From assembly GCA_019918135.1 (NCBI GenBank), contig WBZZ01004171.1, positions 70,001-90,519 on the forward strand: a DNA stretch of 20,519 nucleotides, read 5' to 3'. This document shows positions 1-9,852 of the stretch, one piece after another. Source of the DNA: Paulinella micropora. Its lineage: Eukaryota; Cercozoa; Imbricatea; Euglyphida; Paulinellidae. The position numbers were made by a program, and so were the translations under genes. The notes beneath the pieces are model-generated. The model ran no database searches. It had not been told where the DNA came from and worked only from the letters and a program-made list of their open reading frames with translations. Each line of letters opens with the position of its first letter. Positions within the stretch are counted from its first letter, which is position 1.

Positions 1-40
1 CAAACTCAAGCAAAGACCTTGGCTACATTTTCGAAGAATC

Positions 41-254
41 ATGGGTAGGGGTGCTCCAGTCAAGATTCCTATCAAGTGCGTAGAAACGGGGGAAATCTTC
101 CCGACTATTAAGGTCAAATGTTTAGTGGTTTTCATCCGTTCACACTAAACCGCTCCTTCAGGCTGCCGGAGAAGCAATCGGTTCCCAATATAAGTACCTG
201 AGGCAGGGTTTGGCTTGCGGGCAGGCTGTCAAGGGTTACTCCCTGCACGCACAC
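41..254 (+). CDS. Two-exon gene fragment with NUMOD-like DNA-binding motif
   Basis: Candidate exon 1 (41-112) starts at an ATG and reads into a VETGEIFPTIK segment. Candidate exon 2 (162 onward) reads AAGEAIGSQYKYLRQGLACG and then AVKGYSLH. The 49-bp intron 113-161 has a GT donor after AAG and an AG acceptor before GCT, and it joins the exons in phase 0. The joined pattern (ETGE-x-F-x-[TS]-I-K, Ala/Gly-rich helix, then A-x-GY) resembles the modular NUMOD helix-turn-helix repeats known beside HNH homing endonucleases and in some protist and giant-virus proteins. No nuclease domain is visible. The frame is open upstream to the window edge, so the protein may start outside. Downstream the frame runs into CA and ATTC repeats and is probably not coding there; the true 3' end is unknown. 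The family call rests on motif recognition only. Confidence 0.42.
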
Positions 255-310
255 ACACACACACACACACAAACACACAAACACACACTCACACACACAC
301 ACACGTACAC
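246..310. repeat. (CA)n microsatellite
   Basis: This is a nearly pure CA/ACAC run with a few interruptions. It directly abuts the end of the NUMOD-like open frame and continues into the ATTC array. Confidence 0.95.
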
Positions 311-600
311 CATTCATTCATTCATTCATTCATTCATTCGTTCATTCATTCGTTCATTCATTCATTCGTTCATTCATTCATTCATTCATTCATTCATTCC
401 TTCCTTCCTTCCTTCGTTCATTCGTTGTTCGCTCCTCGCTCGTTCGTTCTATCATTCGTTTTATCATTCATTCATTCATTCGTTGTTCGCTCCTCGCTCG
501 TTCGTTCTATCATTCGTTTTATCATTCATTCATTCATTCATTCATTCATTCATTTCATTCATTCATTCATTCAGTCATTCATTCATTCATTCATTCATTC
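311..600. repeat. (ATTC)n microsatellite with 58-bp higher-order repeat
   Basis: The array has a tetranucleotide ATTC/TTCA unit with scattered T-to-G changes (CGTT variants) and a short CCTT block near 400. Within it a 58-bp unit starting CGTTGTTCGCTCC occurs at 423-480 and again at 481-538. Part of the array therefore grew by duplication of a larger unit rather than only by slippage. The long open frames across it, coding HSFI repeats, are by-products of the 4-bp period. Confidence 0.93.
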
Positions 601-630
601 GTGCCTTCGTTTGTTCCCTTACATTCCGTT

Positions 631-668
631 CTCCTCCTCCTCCTCCTCCTCCTCCTCCTCCTCCTCCT
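631..668. repeat. (CTC)n microsatellite
   Basis: An uninterrupted CTC trinucleotide run. It gives poly-Leu or poly-Ser in the plus frames and shows no gene context. Confidence 0.93.
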
Positions 669-1180
669 GCTCTTTTGTTTATGCTACTCCTGCAGCTCCT
701 GTGTCCGCGTCTCCCTTCGCGGGTGTAACTGTTGTTGCTCTTTCTGCTTTTTGATGAAAATCACGTTTTCGGGATGTCACATGTAGGTTTTCATTTCGTG
801 TACGTCGACGATCAGCGAGCGGGATGTTTCAGCGATCGTGAGAAGGATTAACTCGCTCTCTTTGTTTCAGTCTGCTATGGCTCGATAAAGGAGGATGACC
901 AAAATTTTTTACGTTCTTGCCATGCAAGTCTGTGATAGTTGAAACCCAAACTTTTTTCCTTTATTGTCACGTGGGAGTTGCATGTGACTACCACTCTTTT
1001 GTGATATTTTATCATCCTGCCCTAAGATGTGGAGAGAACATGTATGAGGAAAGACTGTACATCATGACATGTACATAGCATATTTACTAGTAGCCATTCC
1101 ATCGAGTACAGTCTTCTCCTCAACCTGCATCAGTCTCATTCACGAGGCAAGGGTTTTCTTTCCTTCATTATTAATTTGAT
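669..1180. other. Unassigned DNA, no gene seen
   Basis: No convincing coding frame, RNA gene or terminal repeat was seen. It is the unique left flank of the duplicated block. The last bases before 1181 differ from the piggyBac end that occupies the same relative position before 7166. Confidence 0.6.
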
Positions 1181-1184
1181 TTAA
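1181..1184. other. Unoccupied piggyBac TTAA target site
   Basis: Identity with copy 2 begins exactly at this TTAA. At the matching place in copy 2 (7166-7169) the TTAA is preceded by a piggyBac-type terminus. Copy 1 therefore carries the empty-site version of the same locus, with unique flank to its left. Confidence 0.75.
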
Positions 1185-2137
1185 TGGGAAATGTTTATTC
1201 TGAATTTCTTGTGACTGTCAGTGCTTTGAACTGTCTGAAATTTCTGTCGCCAGGTGACAAATCTTTTCAATTAGTGACTGGAGCCTGCGCCACAGAATGA
1301 ATATCATCGCCGTAGCCGGGCCCTACCTAGTATTAATAAGGTCCTCTGCATGACAGTCGTTAAACCGCCTCGAGTCTCTGCATCACCTTGACCTTTACTA
1401 CGGCATCGACATGATTATTTGTGGGCACAATTTCGTTTTTAAGTTTCAGCGCCACATTATATTTTGTGGTTTTGATAGATAGCTGTACTGATATCATGAA
1501 AATAATAAATATTATTGAAATGAGTCGCGTTGCAGGTAACAAATTGTCAGTCGAAAAACGTGTTCTTTGATAACTACTGCTAGTGTGAGTTTTTATACAA
1601 CTCAAGTTGGCAGATGGTGCTACTTCAACGAACTCTTATTAGTAATTAATAAAGACCACTATGGCTGCATTGACTGAGTCCTGACTAGAAGAGAGCAGCG
1701 TGGTGAAATATATACTAGAAAATATTAATATTAATAGCAGGCTTGAAAGCGATCATTCGTTTATTTATCAATATTGTACGTAATTTCGTACTAGTATTAT
1801 ACTCGTTCAAGTGCGGCTCGGCTGGCAGACTTGGGTGCGACGCACTGTAACAGCCACGGTATACTACATCGTTTTTACGCTATTAGAGCTCAGTTTACGT
1901 GAATTTACTCTTGGAAGTAATTCTTGTTATTAAATGTGTTTTAAGATGAATTCTTATTACATTTCCGGTTCTGATTAATTTATCAGGTTTTAATGTTGTA
2001 TTCAAGTAGGATAAGGAATATCAGTGGCAGAAAACTGCGGCTAGGAAGCTTGGATCCCATAGCCGGGACCTTAAAACCTAGATTTTACACTTGACTGTTT
2101 ACCGGCGTGGAGAAGGTTTTTGGCCGGGATGCAGCCT
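1185..2137. other. AT-rich flank of the LTR, copy 1
   Basis: About 950 bp of AT-rich DNA between the TTAA and the LTR, repeated at 7170-8122. The only open frame of note is an 81-codon minus-strand one (1360-1605) with no recognisable domain. I treat it as chance. This is the genomic sequence next to the 3' end of the retroelement. Confidence 0.6.
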
Positions 2138-2359
2138 TGTATTATCCCCAACGATAGCTCAATAGAAGAGTAAGTCGGTAATATAACCAAACACAGTCCT
2201 CAAAAAAGAGAATGATGTCTCGTTATATTAGCTCAGTGACGCAAAGACAAAAAGCCGCCATTGAAAAGACCAGGATCAAATTGGCATTTCAGATGTGTCC
2301 GGCCAGACGAAATCTATAAATAAGTTTTTTACCGGATAATTCGGGGGGTGATGTCCACA
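2138..2359 (-). repeat. 3' LTR, duplicated copy
   Basis: A 222-bp sequence that, read on the minus strand, begins TGTGGACATCACC and ends in TACA. It matches the LTRs at 8123-8344 and 18262-18479. It belongs to the truncated second copy of the 3' end of element A and is followed (on plus) by the same polypurine tract. It arose with the large duplication, not by a separate insertion. Confidence 0.88.
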
Positions 2360-2362
2360 GTA

Positions 2363-2371
2363 CCCCCTCCC
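2363..2371 (-). promoter_or_regulatory. Polypurine tract, duplicated copy
   Basis: On the minus strand this reads GGGAGGGGG, three bases before the LTR start. That is the position expected for the primer of plus-strand DNA synthesis. Confidence 0.75.
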
Positions 2372-3180
2372 AGTTTTTTATGGCGGAACTTCGTTTCCGA
2401 CATAATACGCTTTGAACTGATTTCTTTTCTGACTAAGATTCGTTTAGAGTTATGTATGAAGATACATCAACCCACGAATTAGCCGTTATAAAACAACAAT
2501 GATACTTGCCCCGGTACCAATCGTATATATACTCTAGCACATTCAGTATCTATATTAAAATCTTCCTCTTTCTTCTGTCGATAAGATATTTGTGCAGTAT
2601 GTCCAAGTATAATGTTTTATGGTTGAGTAATAATGTAATGTCGCCATTTCCATATATATGTAATAACCGGTCGTCGGTTTCCATAAATACATTTACTTTT
2701 TGTGAAGACATACCCTTGTATAAATCGGTATCATTTAATATAGTGTCAGGTGATCAAGTCTGACGACTATATCCGAAGTTGGGTTGAGTGCGCCCTAACC
2801 TTGCGATATGCCGATACAAGTAGAGATCGATGGAATCCGGTGTAGCAGTTCATGTTATTAAAATATATCAGTTCTTGATTAGACTGTAGAGTCTTTAATG
2901 AGATCATCATTCTGGTACTAATGCGGGTCGTATCCAGGAAACACCATCGCTCACTCAAATAGCGATCCCGTAACGGTGCTGTTTCGTGGCCGTCTCGTCT
3001 GTCTCTGCCGAAGCAAGAGAATAGAATGCATATTTTTTGTCAGCTGTGTCTTGTTAATCTCTAGAAGAATGAATGCTGTAGTAGCTTTAATATCTAAGTA
3101 AGGTTGTCGGGACGATATTGGATCAATGCTATGTTCGCAATCGATCAGGTCCACAATACTTCTAGAGAAAAAAATACTTA
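2372..3180 (-). other. 3' untranslated region of retroelement, duplicated copy
   Basis: About 810 bp of AT-rich sequence between the PPT and the last pol-frame stop. It holds only short open frames on either strand with no recognisable domain. The identical segment in element A is 8357-9165. Confidence 0.6.
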
Positions 3181-3819
3181 CTATAGACGCCGTTTACGCG
3201 CGCGGACTCCTTTACCTGGTGGAGGACCTCCAACCAAAGTTAAGTCTAAGGTAGACTGTTCGAGGACGTCCCAAATTTTGTGAGGGATTGCGCCTTGTGC
3301 CAAGTCAAAAGGAATGTCCAGCACCCCTCGTGGTAGTGCTTGTATGGTCCACGCGGTATGATCTTTATCTGTGGTAGATATGGTATCATCCCATGTCTCA
3401 AGTTTCTTGGCGTCTTTATATACTGGAAGGTATTGTCTTACTTTAGGATCTTCCACTGGATCCAGACTCCTCCAGAAATGTAAGACTGGTTGTATTATTT
3501 GTGCCGCAGTCGAAATTCGATTCGATCGCGTATGGCGTTTGTGAGGTACTGCCATGACTCTCATGAGATATAAATCTGAGAGCGTGTCATCGGCTACGTG
3601 TTGAGCCGCAGGCCTCACCAAGTAAAAAGCGTCTTTGGCCCATGAAATATGTCCAATCGCATCTCCTTCTTTCCAACTGGGGTGAACGAGAGTGTCATTG
3701 CCCGCGCGAGGGTCTTGATCTCCGTCATCGCTCCCCTCTTGATGGACTCCTTGCGAACGTGCCGTCCTTATCGCCTTTCTCGGTCGGTCGTAGATGGACT
3801 CCTTGCGAACGTGCCGTCC
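3181..3819 (-). pseudogene. Displaced Pol C-terminal segment, copy 1
   Basis: The frame is open on the minus strand from 3819 to a stop at 3181. It includes a conserved-looking stretch with HPSWKEGD and GHISWAKDAFYLVRP and ends in a basic tail (RARKRRL). The first residues repeat the YDRPR-AIRTARSQGVH peptide that ends the integrase frame, because a 52-bp tandem repeat places it in two frames. I infer it was once the continuation of Pol rather than a separate gene. It has no ATG near its start. The fold is not recognised; a small chromatin- or nucleic-acid-binding module is possible but unproved. Confidence 0.5.
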
Positions 3820-4571
3820 TTATCGCATTTCTCGGTCGGTCGTAGATAAGGTCATTTTGCGCTCTCCTTATTTGCGCCTCCGTGAACTTTCCTTCCGGCA
3901 CGTTCGACTCCACCCTTTTGCGGGTCTGAGTCCCCGCCGCACTTTTGCGGTCGGTGGCCCGCTTGTTCTCCAGCTCAGCCTCCTCCTTCTCCGCAATTGG
4001 TGCCCTGTAGGCATCCCGTTCCGAGATATCCTCCTGACGGATTGGTGAGACCTCTTTAAAGTCAGCCTCCATCCGTTTGAGTGCTTGATCAACGGACTCA
4101 TCTTCAAGTAGGAAGGGATCATACTTAATCAGCCTTCGTACATTGACTATTTGAACTTTTCCTCTGCCACTGATTTTATAATTCAAAGGCCCCATCTGTT
4201 CCATGATCTGGTATTGTCCTTTCCAGTGGATGAACAGCTTCGAGCTGACTCCCTGAGGAACCTGAGGATGATACAGTAGTACAATATCCCCGACCTGAAA
4301 TCTGACTTGATCCAGGTGTGCCTGCCTGACACCTTCAGCATCAGTCTTCCTGCGCTCCGCCTCCCTATGCGCCTGTACTATTTGCTCCGCCTCCATCTTC
4401 GCCCGAAGTCTCACCCCAAACAGCTCATCCTGATCTGCCCATGAATCTTTTGGGTGCAGCAGTGAGGCTGGGATGGCGGGCTCACGCCCATATACCAATT
4501 GGTATGGCGAGACGGAACCTTTTGAACCACCTAACGCTGTAGAGGGTAGGCAATTCATAGCAAAGGCAAAC
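3725..4571 (-). pseudogene. Integrase C-terminal fragment, copy 1
   Basis: The fragment is cut at 4571, so the zinc finger and DDE core are missing. What remains is the end of the core, then a GPY/F-like module (FQVGDIVLLYHP, then KGQYQIMEQMGPLNYKI) and a charged tail rich in Glu, Lys and Arg. Unlike the matching frame in element A, it lacks the 1-nt deletion near 9873, so it reads on to 3725. The upstream part of the open frame (4572-4600) is antisense piggyBac sequence and not part of the protein. It cannot be functional by itself. Confidence 0.8.
3741..3844. repeat. 52-bp tandem duplication in pol, copy 1
   Basis: Two 52-bp units (3741-3792, 3793-3844) start GATGGACTCC and differ by about one base. 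Because 52 is not a multiple of 3, the second unit shifts the reading frame and splits the Pol tail from the integrase frame. The same repeat is at 9726-9829, so it predates the large duplication. Confidence 0.92.
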
Positions 4572-4574
4572 ATC

Positions 4575-6976
4575 ATGTCTGCGCACCAAGAGCTTCTCAC
4601 AGTCCGTGTGCGTCTTCCGGTCAGGGAATTTGGTGAGGCTTATGCCAAACAAAAATGGCCTGATGACTGGAAGACGAGGGAGATTGAGGGTACTGTTTCT
4701 CGACAGTATGGTCGTACAAAAGACAAGTTTTGGATGAAGTGGGATGCGGAGGATGAAGACGATTCCATGATGATTGCTTCGGAGATTATCAAATACAGAA
4801 TTGAAGGGAGTGGCTCTGCCGATAACGGCATACTTGGGCAAGGCCAGGAAATCGACGGAGATGCCAAAAATGCAATAAATGCTGGGTAGACTTGTTTTTC
4901 TTGAACCTCGAATTTTTCTTGTGATGTCGAATGGTTTCTCTGCGTGTTTGCAGTGAGGACGGCTTGATACCCAGCGACCCTGATGACGATGACTATGTGT
5001 ACCTATCCCTACCTGGTTTCAGCTATTTTGTGCAATTTGCTTCTGTTTTGTTCTCGGCCAAGGACGATGCTGGAAGTATAGTAGATTTCTGTACTTCCAT
5101 ACATGCATCGGCGTTGGCTGTCAGTATTCCTTACTGTACTGTTTTCCAACAGACCGCCAGAGTCGGGGGATGAGTCGGGTAGTTCAATCGATGAAGAGGA
5201 TCAAAAAGAAGGAGATATGGACAACAAACGAGCCCCTCATCCCAGCGACTCACTTGTCAGTGACGATGATGCCGAAGAAGATGAGGGGTCTGGTGAAGAC
5301 GAGGAGGAGGATCCGGCACTAGAGATTGACGAAGGCGATAGCCTACCTGCCAGTGAGTTCAAAGATGTCAAAGAATGGAAGGTGGGTGTTGCACCTCCTC
5401 GTGTGCTGCCGGCATTCGAAGGGCAGTCCAGGGCATCACTTTCTGTGCGTTCCCCCGACCTCAGTATGGTGGATATTTTCTTTATGTTCTTACCCACGCA
5501 ATTCTGGCAGAATGTCACAAGAAACACCAACAAGTATGCAACCTGGAAACGTAATCTCAACCCCTCAGAGCGTCAGCGGCCTTGGGTACCCGTGACACTA
5601 TCTGACATACTTTCATTTTTGGCGATCCTTATAATGATGGGGGGTGATGGGGTTGCCTGCTGAAACAGATTATTGGATTGGCGCTGTGTCAGACTTCTGG
5701 CAGTGGCCAGACCTTGCAAGCATCATGGGGTACGTGAGGTATCAGAATATCAAACGTTATTTTCATCTCACTGACCCCCGTCTGGCAGCTCCTCGTGACT
5801 CCCCTCAGTATGACAAACTTTTCAATGTTCGAGTCTTTATTGAGATTGTACAAGAAAATTTTCCTAGGCTGTGGGAATTGGGTCAGTGGGTGTCAATCGA
5901 CGAGGGAATGATCCCTTTTAAAGGGCGTACCTACCTCAGGCAATACTTACCGAAAAAACCCATCAAATGGGGATTCAAACTGTTTGCTCTGTGCTGTTCA
6001 GTAACAGGCTATTTTTATACGCTGCTTTGTTATGAGGGTGAGGGAACGGTGCAGGACGATTCTGGGCACGGAATGACGTATGCAGTTGTTATGAAGCTTT
6101 TAGACCTAGCCGGCATCGACCAAAGCGGCAGGATCATCGCTTTAGATAGGTTTTACACAGGGCTGCAGTTGTTTTTTGACTGTGTCCTAAAGAGGGGCAT
6201 CAACTGCATTGGCACTGTTGTCAAACCCAGGCTGAGGGCGGCAAAGGAGCTACTGGACGAAGTCAAGAAGAATAGTGACCGGGGCACGTGCGCAATGGCC
6301 ACTTGGAGTCATAACGGAGTCAGTACGCATGCTGTTGCTTGGAAAGACACCCAGGTGGTTTATTTTTTGTCAACTGTGTTGGGGGGTACCATGAGCCACG
6401 TCGAAAGGAGGCTGCATGGGGGGGGGGGGGGGGGGTGGAGCTACGGTTCCAGTGAATTGTTTTGAAATTTGCAAGACATACACTCAGCACATGGGCGGCG
6501 TTGATACAGGCGATCAGTTACGACTTCGTTACGGAGTTGAGAAGGCGGTACGATTCAACAAGCCTTGGTTCAAGTTATTTGCGGGTTTGTTAGATGTTGC
6601 GGTTACAAACACAACTATCATCTACAAACAGTTTCATGAAGAAAAAACACGCAAAGACATGCTCAAGGAACTTATTGAGGGTTTGGTGTCTTATGCGGGG
6701 CTTTTTGGAGGTTCTAGGAGCGCAGCGAGGGGCAAGCGTGTGATATGCCCTGGCTATTTGGTAAGTCTTACAAACGAGGCGAGTGATGGTAAGCGCGGCG
6801 CGGGTAAGCAGAACTCGGTTTGTTATGCGGTGTGTGCTAGTAATGGAATCCGCAAGCGTACCAGTGCTTATTGCAGCGATTGTCGCTATTTTTTTTGCCG
6901 AACTGGAGAATGTTTTCCGTGGCACACAGTCAATCATTTCGTTCCATCTGGGAAATGTAAGAGGCAGCCGTTGTGA
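4575..6976 (+). pseudogene. piggyBac-type transposase, two frameshifts, candidate introns
   Basis: DDE_Tnp_1_7-type transposase for cut-and-paste movement at TTAA. Candidate exon 1 (4575-4885) starts MSAHQELL and has a small domain with GTV and KFWMKWD motifs. Candidate exon 2 is 4954-4998, and exon 3 onward starts at 5153. GT-AG introns 4886-4953 (68 bp) and 4999-5152 (154 bp) both join in frame. Next come an acidic region and the catalytic domain. Likely catalytic Asp codons are at 5899 (SIDEGMIPFKGR), 6145 (ALDRFYTG) and 6346 (KDTQVVYFLST). After them come QHMGGVDTGDQ and a Cys-rich C-terminal finger (about 6820-6960). Two frameshifts lie in G runs: one extra G at 5639-5644, and an 18-G run at 6418-6435. 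These may be decay or sequencing error. Intron calls are inferred from frame fit. Confidence 0.82.
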
Positions 6977-7165
6977 CAATGATTGTCAAGGTTTTATTAG
7001 TTATTAAAGAACGGTTTTTTTACACAATTAGCTTCCACCGGGTTTAATTCAATTGAATTTAATAATATAACTGTCAAAAACCACAAATAGGGATTAAAAA
7101 CTTGAAATTGGGTCGGATCCCCAAACGTGGCTTTAGATCCAAAAAAGTGGCAAACCGGTTAAGGG
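6977..7165 (+). other. piggyBac 3' region and right terminus
   Basis: AT-rich DNA after the transposase stop. It contains a 14-bp perfect palindrome AATTCAATTGAATT (7046-7059) and ends in the inward-reading terminus CCCTTAACCGG at 7155-7165. The terminus itself contains a second TTAA (7159-7162). The copy comparison fixes the true boundary at 7166. Confidence 0.75.
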
Positions 7166-7169
7166 TTAA

Positions 7170-8122
7170 TGGGAAATGTTTATTCTGAATTTCTTGTGAC
7201 TGTCAGTACTTTGAACTGTCTGAAACTTCTGTCGCCAGGTGACAAATCTTTTCAATTAGTGACTGGAGCCTGCGCCACAGAATGAATATCATCGCCGTAG
7301 CCGGGCCCTACCTAGTATTAATAAGGTCCTCTGCATGACAGTCGTTAAACCGCCTCGAGTCTCTGCATCACCTTGACCTTTACTACGGCATCGACATGAT
7401 TATTTGTGGGCACAATTTCGTTTTTAAGTTTCAGCGCCACATTATATTTTGTGGTTTTGATAGATAGCTGTACTGATATCATGAAAATAATAAATATTAT
7501 TGAAATGAGTCGCGTTGCAGGTAACAAATTGTCAGTCGAAAAACGTGTTCTTTGATAACTACTGCTAGTGTGAGTTTTTATACAACTCAAGTTGGCAGAT
7601 GGTGCTACTTCAACGAACTCTTATTAGTAATTAATAAAGACCACTATGGCTGCATTGACTGAGTCCTGACTAGAAGAGAGCAGCGTGGTGAAATATATAC
7701 TAGAAAATATTAATATTAATAGCAGGCTTGAAAGCGATCATTCGTTTATTTATCAATATTGTACGTAATTTCGTACTAGTATTATACTCGTTCAAGTGCG
7801 GCTCGGCTGGCAGACTTGGGTGCGACGCACTGTAACAGCCACGGTATACTACATCGTTTTTACGCTATTAGAGCTCAGTTTACGTGAATTTACTCTTGGA
7901 AGTAATTCTTGTTATTAAATGTGTTTTAAGATGAATTCTTATTACATTTCCGGTTCTGATTAATTTATCAGGTTTTAATGTTGTATTCAAGTAGGATAAG
8001 GAATATCAGTGGCAGAAAACTGCGGCTAGGAAGCTTGGATCCCATAGCCGGGACCTTAAAACCTAGATTTTACACTTGACTGTTTACCGGCGTGGAGAAG
8101 GTTTTTGGCCGGGATGCAGCCT
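7170..8122. other. AT-rich flank of element A 3' LTR
   Basis: Same sequence as 1185-2137, with no supported gene. The bases just before the LTR (AGCCT) do not match those just after the 5' LTR (GCAGA at 18480), so no target-site duplication is seen. Confidence 0.6.
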
Positions 8123-8344
8123 TGTATTATCCCCAACGATAGCTCAATAGAAGAGTAAGTCGGTAATATAACCAAACACAGTCCTCAAAAAAGAGAATGA
8201 TGTCTCGTTATATTAGCTCAGTGACGCAAAGACAAAAAGCCGCCATTGAAAAGACCAGGATCAAATTGGCATTTCAGATGTGTCCGGCCAGACGAAATCT
8301 ATAAATAAGTTTTTTACCGGATAATTCGGGGGGTGATGTCCACA
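8123..8344 (-). repeat. 3' LTR of element A
   Basis: 222 bp. On the minus strand it starts TGTGGACATCACC next to the PPT and ends GGGGATAATACA. It matches the 5' LTR at 18262-18479 apart from about five substitutions and a 4-bp gap. Confidence 0.9.
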
Positions 8345-8347
8345 GTA

Positions 8348-8356
8348 CCCCCTCCC
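8348..8356 (-). promoter_or_regulatory. Polypurine tract of element A
   Basis: Minus strand GGGAGGGGG, three bases before the 3' LTR start, preceded by an A run. It is the usual place and composition of the plus-strand primer. Confidence 0.8.
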
Positions 8357-9165
8357 AGTTTTTTATGGCGGAACTTCGTTTCCGACATAATACGCTTTGA
8401 ACTGATTTCTTTTCTGACTAAGATTCGTTTAGAGTTATGTATGAAGATACATCAACCCACGAATTAGCCGTTATAAAACAACAATGATACTTGCCCCGGT
8501 ACCAATCGTATATATCCTCTAGCACATTCAGTATCTATATTAAAATCTTCCTCTTTCTTCTGTCGATAAGATATTTGTGCAGTATGTCCAAGTATAATGT
8601 TTTATGGTTGAGTAATAATGTAATGTCGCCATTTCCATATATATGTAATAACCGGTCGTCGGTTTCCATAAATACATTTACTTTTTGTGAAGACATACCC
8701 TTGTATAAATCAGTATCATTTAATATAGTGTCAGGTGATCAAGTCTGACGACTATATCCGAAGTTGGGTTGAGTGCGCCCTAACCTTGCGATATGCCGAT
8801 ACAAGTAGAGATCGATGGAATCCGGTGTAGCAGTTCATGTTATTAAAATATATCAGTTCTTGATTAGACTGTAGAGTCTTTAATGAGATCATCATTCTGG
8901 TACTAATGCGGGTCGTATCCAGGAAACACCATCGCTCACTCAAATAGCGATCCCGTAACGGTGCTGTTTCGTGGCCGTCTCGTCTGTCTCTGCCGAAGCA
9001 AGAGAATAGAATGCATATTTTTTGTCAGCTGTGTCTTGTTAATCTCTAGAAGAATGAATGCTGTAGTAGCTTTAATATCTAAGTAAGGTTGTCGGGACGA
9101 TATTGGATCAATGCTATGTTCGCAATCGATCAGGTCCACAATACTTCTAGAGAAAAAAATACTTA
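8357..9165 (-). other. 3' untranslated region of element A
   Basis: About 810 bp of AT-rich DNA between the last pol-frame stop and the PPT. It is clearly more AT-rich than the coding part. Short open frames exist on both strands (for example 8491-8748 plus, 8936-9139 minus), but none shows a known motif and all are poorly biased; I do not call them genes. Confidence 0.6.
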
Positions 9166-9804
9166 CTATAGACGCCGTTTACGCGCGCGGACTCCTTTAC
9201 CTGGTGGAGGACCTCCAACCAAAGTTAAGTCTAAGTTAGACTGTTCGAGGACGTCCCAAATTTTGTGAGGGATTGCGCCTTGTGCCAAGTCAAAAGGAAT
9301 GTCCAGCACCCCTCGTGGTAGTGCTTGTATGGTCCACGCGGTATGATCTTTATCTGTGGTAGATATGGTATCATCCCATGTCTCAAGTTTCTTGGCGTCT
9401 TTATATACTGGAAGGTATTGTCTTACTTTAGGATCTTCCACTGGATCCAGACTCCTCCAGAAATGTAAGACTGGTTGTATTATTTGTGCCGCAGTCGAAA
9501 TTCGATTCGATCGCGTATGGCGTTTGTGAGGTACTGCCATGACTCTCATGAGATATAAATCTGAGAGCGTGTCATCGGCTACGTGTTGAGCCGCAGGCCT
9601 CACCAAGTAAAAAGCGTCTTTGGCCCATGAAATATGTCCAATCGCATCTCCTTCTTTCCAACTGGGGTGAACGAGAGTGTCATTGCCCGCGCGAGGGTCT
9701 TGATCTCCGTCATCGCTCCCCTCTTGATGGACTCCTTGCGAACGTGCCGTCCTTATCGCCTTTCTCGGTCGGTCGTAGATGGACTCCTTGCGAACGTGCC
9801 GTCC
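9166..9804 (-). CDS. Displaced Pol C-terminal segment of element A
   Basis: The frame is open from 9804 to 9166 on the minus strand, the same as 3181-3819 except for one amino-acid change (Asn for Thr before LDLTLVGG). It carries the HPSWKEGD...GHISWAKDAFYLVRP stretch, an HFWRSLDP segment, and a GGPPPGKGVRARKRRL tail. Its first residues repeat the peptide at the end of the integrase frame, which points to a former fusion with Pol broken by the 52-bp duplication. It has no convincing own start codon; the first ATG is well inside. Function unknown. Confidence 0.5.
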   Translation of the reverse strand, partial: GRHVRKESIYDRPRKAIRTARSQGVHQEGSDDGDQDPRAGNDTLVHPSWKEGDAIGHISWAKDAFYLVRPAAQHVADDTLSDLYLMRVMAVPHKRHTRSNRISTAAQIIQPVLHFWRSLDPVEDPKVRQYLPVYKDAKKLETWDDTISTTDKDHTAWTIQALPRGVLDIPFDLAQGAIPHKIWDVLEQSNLDLTLVGGPPPGKGVRARKRRL

Positions 9805-9829
9805 TTATCGCATTTCTCGGTCGGTCGTA
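9726..9829. repeat. 52-bp tandem duplication in pol, element A
   Basis: Two 52-bp units (9726-9777, 9778-9829). They encode the same YDRPR...SQGVH peptide, once in the integrase tail frame and once in the next frame. Confidence 0.92.
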
Positions 9830-9852
9830 GATAAGGTCATTTTGCGCTCTCC

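Larger units (their letters stand above)
1181..4571. repeat. Large direct duplication, copy 1
   Basis: This 3,391-bp block matches 7166-10555. The offset is 5985 bp, changing to 5984 after a 1-nt indel near 3888. I count five substitutions (1223, 1241, 2531, 2727, 3251) and that one indel, about 99.8% identity by eye. It holds the AT-rich flank, an LTR, PPT, 3' UTR and the 3' end of pol. It starts exactly at TTAA (1181-1184) and ends abruptly inside the integrase region, where piggyBac sequence begins. Confidence 0.95.
4572..7165 (+). mobile_element. piggyBac-family DNA transposon, left end missing
   Basis: This 2.6-kb element holds a piggyBac-type DDE transposase frame. Its right end, read inward, is CCCTTAACCGG next to a TTAA (7166-7169), as expected for a superfamily that targets TTAA. 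No matching left terminus is found: element sequence begins at 4572, directly joined to integrase sequence and only 3 nt before a candidate ATG. The left terminal repeat, one TTAA and any promoter are therefore lost. The element lies between the two copies of the large duplication. Confidence 0.85.

Noticed and set aside
423..538. Possible CRISPR-like or satellite array from the 58-bp repeat
   Set aside because: Only two adjacent units without spacers, inside a microsatellite; it is a local duplication.
210..754. Long plus-strand frames coding HSFI repeats
   Set aside because: They come from the ATTC microsatellite, which is open in several frames at once; there is no sign of selection for protein.
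1360..1605. 81-codon minus frame in the AT-rich flank, repeated at 7345-7590
   Set aside because: Its conservation only reflects the recent duplication; composition is non-coding-like and no motif is seen.
2506..2763. 85-codon plus frame in the 3' UTR of the retroelement, repeated at 8491
   Set aside because: Ile/Ser/Tyr-rich translation of AT-rich DNA, antisense to the element, with no known domain. An envelope or accessory gene is not supported.
7155..7165. Telomere-like CCCTTAACC sequence at the junction
   Set aside because: It is not repeated and sits at a TTAA with a piggyBac transposase next to it, so it is the transposon terminus.
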